This document shows positions 35,238-45,005 of a stretch of DNA of 64,000 nucleotides, piece after piece; the first letter of the stretch is position 1, and every line of letters begins with the position of its first letter. The notes beneath the pieces are model-generated. The model had not been told where the DNA came from and searched no databases. It saw only the letters and a list, made by a program, of their open reading frames with translations. The position numbers and the translations under genes are program-made. This DNA is from Clostridiales bacterium (GTDB lineage Bacteria; Bacillota; Clostridia; Lachnospirales; Anaerotignaceae), in contig JAHZAW010000040.1 in the NCBI GenBank assembly GCA_019423725.1, forward strand, positions 1 to 64,000, given 5' to 3'.

Positions 35238-36716
35238 TTAAAGAATTATACATATCAGTCCGCCGCTGCCCTCATTGAGTATTTTCTGCAGGGATTCCTG
35301 AAGCTTCATCTGTGCGTCTTCAGGAATGGTATATATCTTCTTATTCCTTCCCTCATTTACAAGGGTATCCAGCGTCCTTCCAAAAAGATTCAGCTCCCAT
35401 ATCTTATTTTTATCCGTCCTGTATGTATTGAGTATATCTTCGATAAACTCCTTGCTCTGTTCCTCTGTGCCAACTATTGGAGCCACTTCTGTCTCGATAT
35501 CGGTCTTTATCATATTTATGGCCTCACCTTTGGCTTTTATCCTTATGCCGTATCTTGAACCGTGTTTGAACACCTCCGGCTCCTCAAGGGTTATATCCTC
35601 AAACACCGGACCTACTATGCCGTATCCCTTTCTTTTTACATCAGCCAGCGCCGGGCTTATTTTTCCGTATTCATTTTTGATCTCTGAAAGCTCCTTCATT
35701 ATACTTATGAGCTCATAGTCACCCTTTATATCCATTCCTATGGTCTCACTGAGCACATTATAAAAAAGACTGTCATTCATGGCCACATCTATATCAGCAC
35801 TGCCGTTTCCAGCGGATATGTCTCCGATATAGGCCTTCCTTACATACTCATTTTCCTCAAGCTCGGATACACAGTCCTGTATCTCCCTGAGTTTTGCTGT
35901 TTTTTCCGTAAGGGACAAAAGGGTGGATATTATGGAACTCTTGAGCCAGTGTCCGTTTTCCAGCCCTTCCAGCCATCTGGGGATATTTATATTTATCTCA
36001 TTTACAGGGAATTCATATAAAAGGCTCTCCATAAGCTCATTTATATCCTCATCCTTAAGTCTGGCACAGTCGGCGGTCTTTACTGGTATCTGATACTTTT
36101 CCTCCAGTTCCGCTCTGAGGGCGTCTGTCTCAGGACTGTAGGGATTTGCACTGTTGAGCACCATGATAAATGGCTTTCCTGATTTTTTAAGGGTGTCAAC
36201 TATGTCTTCCTCGGCCTCCACATAGTTTTCCCTTGGTATATCAGTTATGCTTCCATCGGTTGTCATGGCTATGGCTATGGTGGAATGGTCATTTATAACC
36301 TTATTTGTTCCTGTGAGTGCAGCGGCGGCCAGTGGCATGGGTTTATCGGACCAGGGAGTACTGACCATTCTCGGCTCGTCTTCCTCAAGTATCCCCTCAG
36401 CTCCATCAACTATGTACCCCACGCAGTCTATGAGCCTCATCTTAAATCTGAGATTATCCCCTGCCTTTATCTCAGCCGGCCTGGAAGGCACAAATTTAGG
36501 CTCCGTGGTCGTTATCATCTTTCCTGCCCCTATGAGGGGAAGTTCGTCCGTCGCTCTCTCCTTTTCAAATTCGTCCGTCATATTTGGCAAAACAGCTTTT
36601 TCCATAAATCTTCTGATAAATGTTGATTTTCCTGTCCTGCAGGGACCCGTTATGCCAATATATATGGCCCCTCCCGTTCTTTCGGAAATATCCTGATATA
36701 TATTCGTATTTGTCAT
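35238..36716 (-). CDS. spoIVA: Stage IV sporulation protein A
   Basis: 492 residues, the ATPase that polymerises on the forespore to form the base of the coat. The Walker A motif GPCRTGKST with K30, the switch region and the conserved middle and C-terminal domains fit the full family length of about 492. It is mother-cell specific (sigma-E) in Bacillus; a sequence resembling a sigma-E -10 (CATAGATT on the minus strand near 36745-36755) is seen, but the match is weak. GGAGG lies upstream of ATG. Confidence 0.96.
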   Translation of the reverse strand: MTNTNIYQDISERTGGAIYIGITGPCRTGKSTFIRRFMEKAVLPNMTDEFEKERATDELPLIGAGKMITTTEPKFVPSRPAEIKAGDNLRFKMRLIDCVGYIVDGAEGILEEDEPRMVSTPWSDKPMPLAAAALTGTNKVINDHSTIAIAMTTDGSITDIPRENYVEAEEDIVDTLKKSGKPFIMVLNSANPYSPETDALRAELEEKYQIPVKTADCARLKDEDINELMESLLYEFPVNEININIPRWLEGLENGHWLKSSIISTLLSLTEKTAKLREIQDCVSELEENEYVRKAYIGDISAGNGSADIDVAMNDSLFYNVLSETIGMDIKGDYELISIMKELSEIKNEYGKISPALADVKRKGYGIVGPVFEDITLEEPEVFKHGSRYGIRIKAKGEAINMIKTDIETEVAPIVGTEEQSKEFIEDILNTYRTDKNKIWELNLFGRTLDTLVNEGRNKKIYTIPEDAQMKLQESLQKILNEGSGGLICIIL

Positions 36717-36883
36717 ATTCTCCTCCGATTTTCCTTTTGTAAAAATCTATGAGGCTTCTCCTTTTATTATTACTATAACCGTTAATTAAGCCCTCTGTCA
36801 TACACAGGTTTGTGTGAAATTCATGTTGCAAAAGGATGGCAACTTATATAATATTGTAACTATCAAAATAACGGAGGTATATT

Positions 36884-37354
36884 ATGTCAATAGATAAAGT
36901 CAGAGAATATATGAAACAGTTTTCCAGAGAAAATGATATTATGGAATTTTCCGTATCCAGCGCAACTGTAGCCCTGGCAGCTGAGGCTCTCCATGTCATC
37001 CCCGCCAGGATCACACAGACCCTGGCCCTTAAAAATGGTGATGGATGCATGGTCATTGCTGTGGCAGGAGACGGCAAAATAGATAACCACAAATTCAAAA
37101 GCGAATTCGGTTTTAAGGCAAAGATGCTCTCTCCTGAGGAGACTCTGGAAATGACAGGACACGCCATCGGAGGTGTCTGTCCCTTTGCCCTTCCGGAAGG
37201 CGTAAAAACCTACTGTGACGTATCCCTTAAACGCTTTGATACCGTTTTTCCGGCCTGCGGAAGTTCTAACTCAGCCATAGAAGTCACCTGCGATGAGCTT
37301 TTTGAATATTCAAAGGCGGAAAAATGGGTAGATATATGTAAGGACTGGGAATAA
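36884..37354 (+). CDS. YbaK/ProX-type aminoacyl-tRNA deacylase
   Basis: 156 residues. The YbaK fold removes wrongly attached amino acids from tRNA (for example Cys or Ala from tRNA-Pro). Seen: ARITQTLALKNGDGCMVIAVAGD, the lysine in KIDNHKFKSEFG and GHAIGGVCPFALPEGVKTY, which is the family core. GGAGG lies upstream of ATG and TATAAT about 35 bases before. It converges with yunB, with only 11 bases between stops. Confidence 0.9.
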   Translation: MSIDKVREYMKQFSRENDIMEFSVSSATVALAAEALHVIPARITQTLALKNGDGCMVIAVAGDGKIDNHKFKSEFGFKAKMLSPEETLEMTGHAIGGVCPFALPEGVKTYCDVSLKRFDTVFPACGSSNSAIEVTCDELFEYSKAEKWVDICKDWE

Positions 37355-37365
37355 TATTTTTAATA

Positions 37366-38010
37366 TCAGCTTAGATCAGGTATATCAATATAGTTTGACG
37401 GAAGTTCTCCCTTTATTACCGTATCCGCCAGCATTATTTTCCTGTTCATGCTTATATTTTTGTCATATAAAGGATTTACAAGGCTTATGGTAATATTTAC
37501 TGTAAGCCATATTTTATAATTGGTCTGGTTTATGCCCGCTGAAGTGAATTCTGTCTCATAATCTACTTCGGCATCGCCTGCCGGCTTTATCTCAAATGTA
37601 AGGTCTGGGCCTGTATTTGCCAATATCCCTATTCCTGATGCCGCACCATAGGGCACTTTTATAGTATTGTTTTGCATATCGGAAATTTTTTCGGTTATAC
37701 TGGAGCTTATTTCGGCACATATTAAGTTTATGGTTATGGTATCTGCTGTTATCATAGTAGTACCGTTTTCGGTTTTTAAGCTCAGTATATTTTTACCTCC
37801 TTCTGACCTCTTCATAAGTACTTCATCCACCGCTGAGTTTATTATCCGGTTTGCGCTCTCCTTCGCTTCGATAAGACATATATTGGCAGCCGAAGGCATT
37901 ATATATTTTTCAGTGGCCGCTATGAACGCTCCCGCAGCCAATGATACAATAAATGTAAACAGCACCACATACTTTCTAAATTTCCGTCTGATAGGACATA
38001 TCTCCTCCAC
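37366..38010 (-). CDS. yunB: Sporulation protein YunB
   Basis: 214 residues with one N-terminal membrane helix (about 14-32, VVLFTFIVSLAAGAFIAAT) and a region outside typical of YunB, including AKESANRIINSAV and PYGAASGIGILANTGPDLTFEI. In Bacillus it is sigma-E controlled and needed for normal spores. The GTG at 38010 is chosen for the frame, but GGAGGAG falls just after it rather than before, so the start is uncertain. Confidence 0.87.
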   Translation of the reverse strand: MEEICPIRRKFRKYVVLFTFIVSLAAGAFIAATEKYIMPSAANICLIEAKESANRIINSAVDEVLMKRSEGGKNILSLKTENGTTMITADTITINLICAEISSSITEKISDMQNNTIKVPYGAASGIGILANTGPDLTFEIKPAGDAEVDYETEFTSAGINQTNYKIWLTVNITISLVNPLYDKNISMNRKIMLADTVIKGELPSNYIDIPDLS

Positions 38011-38102
38011 TTTTGATTAAAAAACAGGTAAAAAATAAATTTTGTAATATAATCTTAAAGAAAATACACAATTATTTCCTTTATTCCGCCTGCCTTATCT
38101 GT

Positions 38103-38108
38103 TATAAT
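38103..38108 (+). promoter_or_regulatory. Likely -10 element of the PBP gene
   Basis: TATAAT lies about 26 bases upstream of the ATG, with a weak TTTATT 17 bases before it. Confidence 0.45.
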
Positions 38109-38133
38109 ATATTCTGAGTTAGGAGGCTTAAGT

Positions 38134-41061
38134 ATGGATTACTCGGAACATAACGGAAATAGACCAAAAATATTTAAATATACTGATGAAAACGGTAATG
38201 TTCATTATGTGGATGAGCATGGAAATCCTGTAAGACGAAAAAGGACAAGCTCCGGAGATTCAAATTCGTCAAGAAGATCTCCGCACTCCTCAGGCTCGTC
38301 CGGTTCGTCAGGTTCCTCTTCTTCGGCATCGAACCGCCGCAGACTGCCTGAGGACAGACATCGTTCTTCAACTCCTGCTGTTCACACCCGGTCTGCTTCC
38401 GATTCATATGCAAAGAAAAGAAAACCTAATAAAAAGAAAAAGAAGAAGCGTAAGGGACTGCGCATATTCCTTGCTGTACTGGCTGTTATAATACTTGCTG
38501 TTGTCGGCCTTTGCATAGGAGTATGGATCAGCATAGTAAAAGACGCTCCAAAACTGAATACTTCGGATATCGTTCCAAGCAACTATACTTCAATAATATA
38601 CGATGACAACGGTGTCGAGATAGATAAGCTCCATGGTGAGGAAAACCGAGAATATGTTACCCTTGACCAGATACCTGAAGATCTGCAGCACGCTGTGGTC
38701 GCCATAGAAGATGAACGTTTCTATGAGCATAATGGTATAGATATACAGGGTATATTCAGGGCGCTCATAATCGATATAAAAGAGAGGAACTTCTCCCAGG
38801 GAGCGAGTACCATCACCCAGCAGCTCATTAAAAACGAGATGCTCACCAGTGATAAGAAAATAACCAGAAAGATACAGGAACAGTATCTTGCCGTTAAATA
38901 TGAGGATGAACTTGAAAAGACCCTTGGAAGCAAGAAGGCTGCCAAGGACTATATCCTCGAGCTGTATCTGAACACCATCGGCCTTAATCATGGTCTAAAC
39001 GGTGTTGGAGCCGCGGCTGAATATTATTTCGGAAAGGAAGTTAGTGAGCTCGACCTTGCAGAATGTGCCTGCATAGCCGGTATAACAAAGAATCCTTCCA
39101 AATATTCGCCCATAAGCAATCCCGAGGCAAATAAGGAAAGGCAGACCCTTGTTCTTGACAAGATGCTTGAGCTTGGATACATCACCCAGGAAGAACATGA
39201 TTCCGCCCTTGCTGAAGACATATATTCCAACCTTGTTGGAAAACAGACCACAGATGAGGACACTGTAGCTCTCCACAACTATTTTGTTGACCACCTCATA
39301 GTTACTCTGGCTGAAGACCTTCAGGAAGAAAGAGGTATGACAAAACAGGAAGCATACAACCTTATTTACAGCGGCGGACTTCAGATATATTCAACCATGA
39401 GTCAGGATGTCCAGAATACTCTGGAAAGCGCCTTTGCTGATGATTCACTGTTCCCGCCATCGGACACAACATATGATGCTACCTACACGATATCAGTATT
39501 AAATACTGCCACCAACGAACAGGAACATCATTCCGAGTCTAAGACGGTATCAAACAGAGATGAAGCTGAAGCCTTTGCTGAGGAAGTCAAGGCAAAATAT
39601 GTAGATGATACGCATAAGCTTGTCCTTGATAATCTGGCCGTATCAAACTCACTCCAGGCTGCCATGGTAGTAATGGACTACAAGACAGGAAACATAAAAG
39701 GTCTTGTGGGAGGAAGAGGAACTAAGAGCGGTGACCTGGTATTTAACAGAGCCACTCAGTCATACCGTCAGCCAGGTTCCTGCTTCAAGGTGCTTGCGGC
39801 ATATGCTCCAGCCATTGACCAGGATCTGTATGCGGCAGGATCATTTATTAAAGATGAGGCCTACACCGTAGGCGACTGGACCCCTGGAAACTGGTGGGGC
39901 AGCAGCTATAGAGGATATGCCACAGTCAGAGAAGGTATTAGGGATTCAATGAATATCCTTGCTGCCAAGGTAATAGTTGATGCAGGAGTATATAACGCTT
40001 ATAACTACCTGCTTAACTTTGGATTTGAAAACATAACAGAGGATGATATAAACGCCAATACAGCCCTTGGAGGACTTACAAACGGTGTTACCGTTCTGGA
40101 ACTTACGGCTGCATACGGCGCCATAGCCAACGGCGGAGTATATATGGAGCCCACTCCTTATACAAAAGTTCTTGACCATGACGGAAATGTTCTTCTTGAA
40201 TATGATTACGAAGGAAAACGAGTTATCAAAGAGACTACTGCATATCTTCTTACGGATATGATGGAAGACGTAGTATCAGGCGGAGGAACCGGTGGTCTTG
40301 CGAGATTCCAGAAAAACAATATGCCTGTGGCAGGAAAAACAGGTACAACAACTGATGATAAGGACCTTACCTTTGCCGGATATACACCATATTATGTAGC
40401 CGGTATATGGATGGGATATGATACTCCAAAGAAGATAAATTATGATAAGAGTTACCATCTTATCGTATGGCGTACGGTAATGGATGAACTGCATAACAAC
40501 CTGCCATATAAAGACTTTGAAAAGCCGGAAGGCATAATGACGGCAAGTTACTGTGCTATACAAAACGCAGCGCCAATCGATGGAGTATGTTCAGCGGATT
40601 ATTATGGTGCCGGATATTACGGCAATATGGTTTCAACGGACTATTGTGTTGAGGCCACAGCTCCCAAGTCCCAGTGTACTGCCCATTCTATCTACAGGAT
40701 ATGTACTGAAAGCGGATGTCTTGCTGGTCCTAACTGCCCTGATGACGTTGTTGCAGAATATTCACTTGCTGTTGTAAACGGACAGATAGTCAACAGGCCA
40801 AGCAGAGAAGCCTGTGCTGAAAGCGGCAAGCTTTATATCGATATAAGCCATACATGCTCGCTTACTACCCACGGAAGCTCATCACAGACAACGGTGCCTG
40901 ATGATATGGTCATCGGCGGCGACGGTCTCAATGGCGGCAGCGGAAACGACAGCAGTACTTCAAACGGACATTCAGGTGACACAAATACTTCATCTGAAAA
41001 CAACAATAACAGCCATACAAATGACAGCGATGGTCAGGAATTTGTAATCGGTGCCAATTAA
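38134..41061 (+). CDS. Class A penicillin-binding protein
   Basis: 975 residues, bifunctional transglycosylase and transpeptidase that makes peptidoglycan. The cytoplasmic N-terminus has a short beta module (FKYTDENGNVHYVDEHGNPV) and a long Ser/Arg/Lys region; membrane helix at about 107-133. The GT51 domain shows EDERFYEHNGID and QGASTITQQLIKN. The transpeptidase has SCFK in RQPGSCFKVLA, SMN in RDSMNILAAK and KTGTTTDD. A Cys-containing region and a Ser/Gly/Asn-rich tail end the protein. GGAGG lies upstream of ATG. Confidence 0.94.
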   Translation: MDYSEHNGNRPKIFKYTDENGNVHYVDEHGNPVRRKRTSSGDSNSSRRSPHSSGSSGSSGSSSSASNRRRLPEDRHRSSTPAVHTRSASDSYAKKRKPNKKKKKKRKGLRIFLAVLAVIILAVVGLCIGVWISIVKDAPKLNTSDIVPSNYTSIIYDDNGVEIDKLHGEENREYVTLDQIPEDLQHAVVAIEDERFYEHNGIDIQGIFRALIIDIKERNFSQGASTITQQLIKNEMLTSDKKITRKIQEQYLAVKYEDELEKTLGSKKAAKDYILELYLNTIGLNHGLNGVGAAAEYYFGKEVSELDLAECACIAGITKNPSKYSPISNPEANKERQTLVLDKMLELGYITQEEHDSALAEDIYSNLVGKQTTDEDTVALHNYFVDHLIVTLAEDLQEERGMTKQEAYNLIYSGGLQIYSTMSQDVQNTLESAFADDSLFPPSDTTYDATYTISVLNTATNEQEHHSESKTVSNRDEAEAFAEEVKAKYVDDTHKLVLDNLAVSNSLQAAMVVMDYKTGNIKGLVGGRGTKSGDLVFNRATQSYRQPGSCFKVLAAYAPAIDQDLYAAGSFIKDEAYTVGDWTPGNWWGSSYRGYATVREGIRDSMNILAAKVIVDAGVYNAYNYLLNFGFENITEDDINANTALGGLTNGVTVLELTAAYGAIANGGVYMEPTPYTKVLDHDGNVLLEYDYEGKRVIKETTAYLLTDMMEDVVSGGGTGGLARFQKNNMPVAGKTGTTTDDKDLTFAGYTPYYVAGIWMGYDTPKKINYDKSYHLIVWRTVMDELHNNLPYKDFEKPEGIMTASYCAIQNAAPIDGVCSADYYGAGYYGNMVSTDYCVEATAPKSQCTAHSIYRICTESGCLAGPNCPDDVVAEYSLAVVNGQIVNRPSREACAESGKLYIDISHTCSLTTHGSSSQTTVPDDMVIGGDGLNGGSGNDSSTSNGHSGDTNTSSENNNNSHTNDSDGQEFVIGAN

Positions 41062-41099
41062 AGCACCTGGCTGGATCATTATTTATGATATGTAACAAG

Positions 41100-41126
41100 A
41101 AACCGGCAAAAATGCCGGTTTCTTTT
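41100..41126 (+). terminator. Terminator of the PBP gene
   Basis: A 9-bp stem AAACCGGCA/TGCCGGTTT (41100-41108 with 41113-41121) is followed by CTTTT. Confidence 0.88.
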
Positions 41127-41235
41127 CGTCTATACGGCTTTAAACTAAATAGCCGTGGATATTTAGCTTAAATATTTACTAAACGTTCTAAAATCCCTGT
41201 AACGGCTATAAAAGCCAGCTGATGATTTTAGGCAT

Positions 41236-41270
41236 AAAAATACCCGGGTTAATATACCCGGGTATTTTTT
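41236..41270. terminator. Terminator of the dac operon, bidirectional
   Basis: A perfect 14-bp stem (41236-41249 with 41256-41269) has a run of A on one side and T on the other. The dac stop at 41276 is next to it. Confidence 0.92.
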
Positions 41271-41275
41271 TATGT

Positions 41276-42739
41276 TTATCTGTATTTATTATACTTGTCT
41301 CTTCTCTTGTCTCTTTTTCTTCTGTGCCTTCCGTTATTTATCCTGCTTGTATCGTATACATTATTTCTGTTATAGTAATTTCCTTTGAGTTTGTATCTCT
41401 GTTTTCTTTTATGTCTTGCCACAAGGATAAGGACTACAATAAGTATTACCACAAAAGCAATGGCTGTATACTTAAGGTTTTCCTTAGCTATGGCTTTAGT
41501 AAAAAAAGTTTTCAGGTAAAAGAGCGAAGTATTAAAAATATTGGCTTTTTTGACCTCTGCGGCCGCGTAAGCATCAGCCTGGCCAATTACTTCACCATTA
41601 AGTGTAAATTTCAATACACCGACTTTAGCGCCCTTTTCCACCGGCGCCTGAAGCTTGTCTCCTCCGTTATCATATACGATCTCTGTCTGGACCGAAGCCG
41701 CTTCATCAGCCGTCATATACTGTGACATGGGCTCGTTTATGGAAAGTTCCACTGTGTCGCCCTTAAGCCTGTTGTTTCCCGTAAGTTCAGCCGTAGCAGC
41801 TATGCCTTCCTGTCTGTATACTACCATATCATAGTTATTGAAACCCCATTCAAATAGATTAGTGGCATCCTGCCATCTTCCCGGGTCTTCAGAATTCATG
41901 ATTATGGCTACGAGGTTCTCTCCGTCTTTTGTAGCGGAGGCAGCCACACAGTCACCTGCCTGGTCAGTAAATCCAGTCTTTATTCCTGTAGCATACTCAT
42001 AATAATTAGCTCCGCTTGTTATGAGCTCATTATGGCTGTACCAAGTATAATCTCTGGTATTACCATCAACATTATATTTTTGTTTTCCAGCACTGTTTCC
42101 AGAAAACACCGTTTCCTTTGCTGCCTCTTTTATGGCATCATATTTCATGGCAGCAGCGGCTATAAGTGACATATCATAGGCCGTTGTATAATGATTTTCG
42201 TCCTGGTAACCGTGGGCATTGACAAAATTTGATTCCGTACATCCAAGGGATCTGGCCTTTTCGTTCATAAGCCCTGTAAAGTATTTTTCTGCCTCTTCAA
42301 AGGTTATGTCATTTCCAAGGTTTTTCTTTGCAACCGCCGATGCAGCCGCATTAGCTATATCATTTCCAGAAGGGATTATAAGTCCCCTTATGACGTTTTC
42401 AACAGTGAACACATCACCAACATATACGCCCGCCCTGCTGGAATCCAGAGGTATCTCGTTTATGGAGTAATCAATGGTTATGGTCTCATCTACTGATATA
42501 TTATCAAGCACTACCATTGCCGTAAGCAGCTTTGTCATACTTGCAGGGTACATTTTTTCGTGGTCATTTTTCTCATATAATACCCTGCCTGTATCAGCAT
42601 TTATAAGTATGGCGCTCTGTGCCGCCACCGTGGGAGGTGCGGAAGCTGTGGCCGTTTCAGTTTCGTCAGCAAATGCCGTAACTGAAAAAGCAGTAACAGC
42701 AGCAACAAGCAAAGCTATAAATCTCTTAAAGGATCTCAT
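41276..42739 (-). CDS. D-alanyl-D-alanine carboxypeptidase (peptidase S11)
   Basis: 487 residues, secreted and membrane-anchored. Signal peptide 1-25, active-site S67 and K70 in YPASMTK, the SGN triad in IPSGNDIAN and KTG in TGIKTGFTDQAG. It trims the terminal D-Ala of peptidoglycan stem peptides. A C-terminal domain is followed by a membrane helix (about 422-442, AIAFVVILIVVLILVA) and a very basic cytoplasmic tail (RHRRKRDKRRDKY) that is longer than usual for DacA-type enzymes. ATG 42739 follows AGAGGG. Confidence 0.93.
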   Translation of the reverse strand: MRSFKRFIALLVAAVTAFSVTAFADETETATASAPPTVAAQSAILINADTGRVLYEKNDHEKMYPASMTKLLTAMVVLDNISVDETITIDYSINEIPLDSSRAGVYVGDVFTVENVIRGLIIPSGNDIANAAASAVAKKNLGNDITFEEAEKYFTGLMNEKARSLGCTESNFVNAHGYQDENHYTTAYDMSLIAAAAMKYDAIKEAAKETVFSGNSAGKQKYNVDGNTRDYTWYSHNELITSGANYYEYATGIKTGFTDQAGDCVAASATKDGENLVAIIMNSEDPGRWQDATNLFEWGFNNYDMVVYRQEGIAATAELTGNNRLKGDTVELSINEPMSQYMTADEAASVQTEIVYDNGGDKLQAPVEKGAKVGVLKFTLNGEVIGQADAYAAAEVKKANIFNTSLFYLKTFFTKAIAKENLKYTAIAFVVILIVVLILVARHKRKQRYKLKGNYYNRNNVYDTSRINNGRHRRKRDKRRDKYNKYR

Positions 42740-42752
42740 TAAAACCACCCTC

Positions 42753-44042
42753 TCATATAAGCCCCTTGTCTAACATTGTCTGTAAACCGGTCATTATTCC
42801 TATTTTCGCATGGTGCCAGCTCAAGCCGCCCTGCATATATACGATATATGGAGGCTTAATGGGACCGTCAGCGCTGAGCTCAATGGAAGCTCCCTGTACG
42901 AAGGCTCCGGCAGCCATTATGACATCGCTGTCATATCCGGGCATAGCCCACGGTTCAGGTGTAACATAGCTGTCAACGGGTGCTCCCTTCTGTATTCCTT
43001 CACAAAAAGCTATCACCTTTTCAGCTGACTTCATTTTGAGGGACTGAACTATATCTCCCCTTGCAGCATCGGAAGACGGAAGTACCTCTATGCCTATATT
43101 TTCAAAAAGTTTTGCGGCAAACATGGCTCCCTTAAGACTTCCGCAAACTACCTGAGGAGCCATAAATAATCCCTGTATCATTGAAGGAGTAACGCCAAGG
43201 GTGGCTCCTACCTCTTTTCCCATGCCGGGAGCAGTAAGCCTGAAGGCTGCATTATCAACATATTCTTCTTTTCCTACGATATATCCTCCTATGGGGGCAA
43301 GTCCGCCGCCAGGATTTTTTATAAGGGAGCCTACACAGAGATCCGCTCCCACATCCGTAGGCTCTATGGTCTCAACAAATTCACCATAGCAGTTATCGAC
43401 CATACATATAACATCCGGTCTTATGCCTTTTATGAATGATATAAGATCACCTATTTTTTCCACTGTAAATGACTCTCTCCAGGCATATCCCCTTGAACGC
43501 TGTATCTCTACCAGTCTTATTTTTTTGTTTTTAAGGGCACTTTTTATGCCTTCATAGTCAAATGAGCCATCGGGGAGCAGTTCTGTCTGGCTGTATGTTA
43601 TGCCATACTCCGCAAGGCATCCCCTTTCCTTTCTTATGCCTATAACTCCCTGAAGAGTATCATAGGGCAGGCCTACTGGTGAGAATATCTCATCCCCTGG
43701 CCTGAGGTTTCCCGCAAGGGCCACCGTAAGGGCATGGGTCCCTGATATTACCTGGGGCCTTACAAGACCGCTCTCAGCATGAAATACATCGGCATATATG
43801 CTCTCCAGCACCTCACGTCCCAGGTCGTTATATCCATAACCTGTTGTTCCCGCAAAATGCACATCACTGAGCTTATTTTTCTGCATGGCGTTCAAAACCT
43901 TATACTGGTTGTACTCGGTTATTTTGTCTGCCTGGGCAAACCTTTCCTTAAGTTCCTCCTCAGCTCTGTCAGCCATATTAAGTACTTTATCGGACATTCC
44001 GTAGTTGTTTCTGAGAAAATCCGCTGTTTCTTTGTTAAACAT
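42753..44042 (-). CDS. Methionine gamma-lyase-like / aluminium-resistance PLP protein
   Basis: 429 residues, PLP fold type I, of the family called methionine gamma-lyase family or aluminium resistance protein. PLP lysine K242 is in GSLIKNPGGG; SGTHALTVALAGNL, VDNCYGEFVE and GYGYNDLGRE are family motifs. The reaction is not proven for this branch, although C-S lyase activity is presumed. ATG 44042 follows AGGTGA. It is often next to miaA and mutL in Clostridia, as here. Confidence 0.87.
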   Translation of the reverse strand: MFNKETADFLRNNYGMSDKVLNMADRAEEELKERFAQADKITEYNQYKVLNAMQKNKLSDVHFAGTTGYGYNDLGREVLESIYADVFHAESGLVRPQVISGTHALTVALAGNLRPGDEIFSPVGLPYDTLQGVIGIRKERGCLAEYGITYSQTELLPDGSFDYEGIKSALKNKKIRLVEIQRSRGYAWRESFTVEKIGDLISFIKGIRPDVICMVDNCYGEFVETIEPTDVGADLCVGSLIKNPGGGLAPIGGYIVGKEEYVDNAAFRLTAPGMGKEVGATLGVTPSMIQGLFMAPQVVCGSLKGAMFAAKLFENIGIEVLPSSDAARGDIVQSLKMKSAEKVIAFCEGIQKGAPVDSYVTPEPWAMPGYDSDVIMAAGAFVQGASIELSADGPIKPPYIVYMQGGLSWHHAKIGIMTGLQTMLDKGLI

Positions 44043-44054
44043 AAACTTCACCTG

Positions 44055-44990
44055 TCAAATTATATTTTTATCCTTTAATTCCTTTATCATTATTTCAAGG
44101 GCGCCTTCCTTGTCCCCTGAAGTCATATCTATCCAAGTGCCTTCTGTCTGCCTTCTGAACCAGGTCAGCTGTCTCTTGGCAAAGTGTCTAGTATATTTCT
44201 TGATGTCTTCCACTGCCTCATCAAGGTTTTTTTCGCCGTTAAAATATGGTATGAACTCCTTATAGCCAAGTCCCTGCATGCTCACCAGTTCCGGAGAATA
44301 ACCCATTTTAACTAGGTTCCTAACTTCTGCTTCAAGGCCGTTTTTCATCATTATATCGACTCTCAGGTCTATCCTCTCATAGAGCTTCTGCCTGTCCATA
44401 TTAAGGACGAAAAACGCCAGATTATAGGGGGATTCCTTCTGCTTCGCCTCTTTATTGTGCTCTGACATTTTTTCTCCCGTGAGCCTGTAGTACTCAAGGG
44501 CCCTGGCGACCCTTTTCACATTATTGAAATGTATTTCGGAAGCATATTCCGGATCGACTTCCGCAAGCATGGAGTGCAGTTTCTCCGGTCCTTCCTCTTC
44601 CGCTATTTTATAAAGCTCATCCCTTATCCCTGAGCCATTTTCTTCTGTAAAGTCATTGTCATATACAAGGGCGTTTATATAAAATCCGGTGCCCCCCACT
44701 ATCATGGGTATATGCCCTCTTTCGTATATGCCCTCCATATACTCCTTGGCCTTTTTCTGGAATATCATAACATTATATTCCTCATCGGGATAAAGCTCAT
44801 CAATAAGAAAGTGCGGTATCCCGCACATTTCTTCATGATCAGGCTTAGCCGTTCCTATATCCATATATTTATATACCTGCATGGAATCTCCGGAGATGAC
44901 CTCTCCTCCTATCCTTTTTGCAAGTTCGATGGAAATGTCAGTCTTTCCGCAGGCCGTCGGCCCGGCAATAACTATCAGCGGCTTTTTCAC
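44055..44990 (-). CDS. miaA: tRNA dimethylallyltransferase
   Basis: 311 residues. Adds dimethylallyl to A37 of tRNAs reading UNN codons, the substrate for MiaB encoded upstream in the same operon. P-loop GPTACGKTD (about 10-18), DSMQVYKYMDIGTAKP and GGTGFYINALVY are seen. The start is GTG at 44990 with GGGTGA upstream. Normal length. Confidence 0.96.
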   Translation of the reverse strand: MKKPLIVIAGPTACGKTDISIELAKRIGGEVISGDSMQVYKYMDIGTAKPDHEEMCGIPHFLIDELYPDEEYNVMIFQKKAKEYMEGIYERGHIPMIVGGTGFYINALVYDNDFTEENGSGIRDELYKIAEEEGPEKLHSMLAEVDPEYASEIHFNNVKRVARALEYYRLTGEKMSEHNKEAKQKESPYNLAFFVLNMDRQKLYERIDLRVDIMMKNGLEAEVRNLVKMGYSPELVSMQGLGYKEFIPYFNGEKNLDEAVEDIKKYTRHFAKRQLTWFRRQTEGTWIDMTSGDKEGALEIMIKELKDKNII

Positions 44991-45005
44991 TGTCGATCAC
45001 CCTTT

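Noticed and set aside
36717..36883. Sigma-E promoter for spoIVA
   Set aside because: CATAGATT with an upstream AT stretch matches only in part, so it was left out as a feature and mentioned only with the gene.
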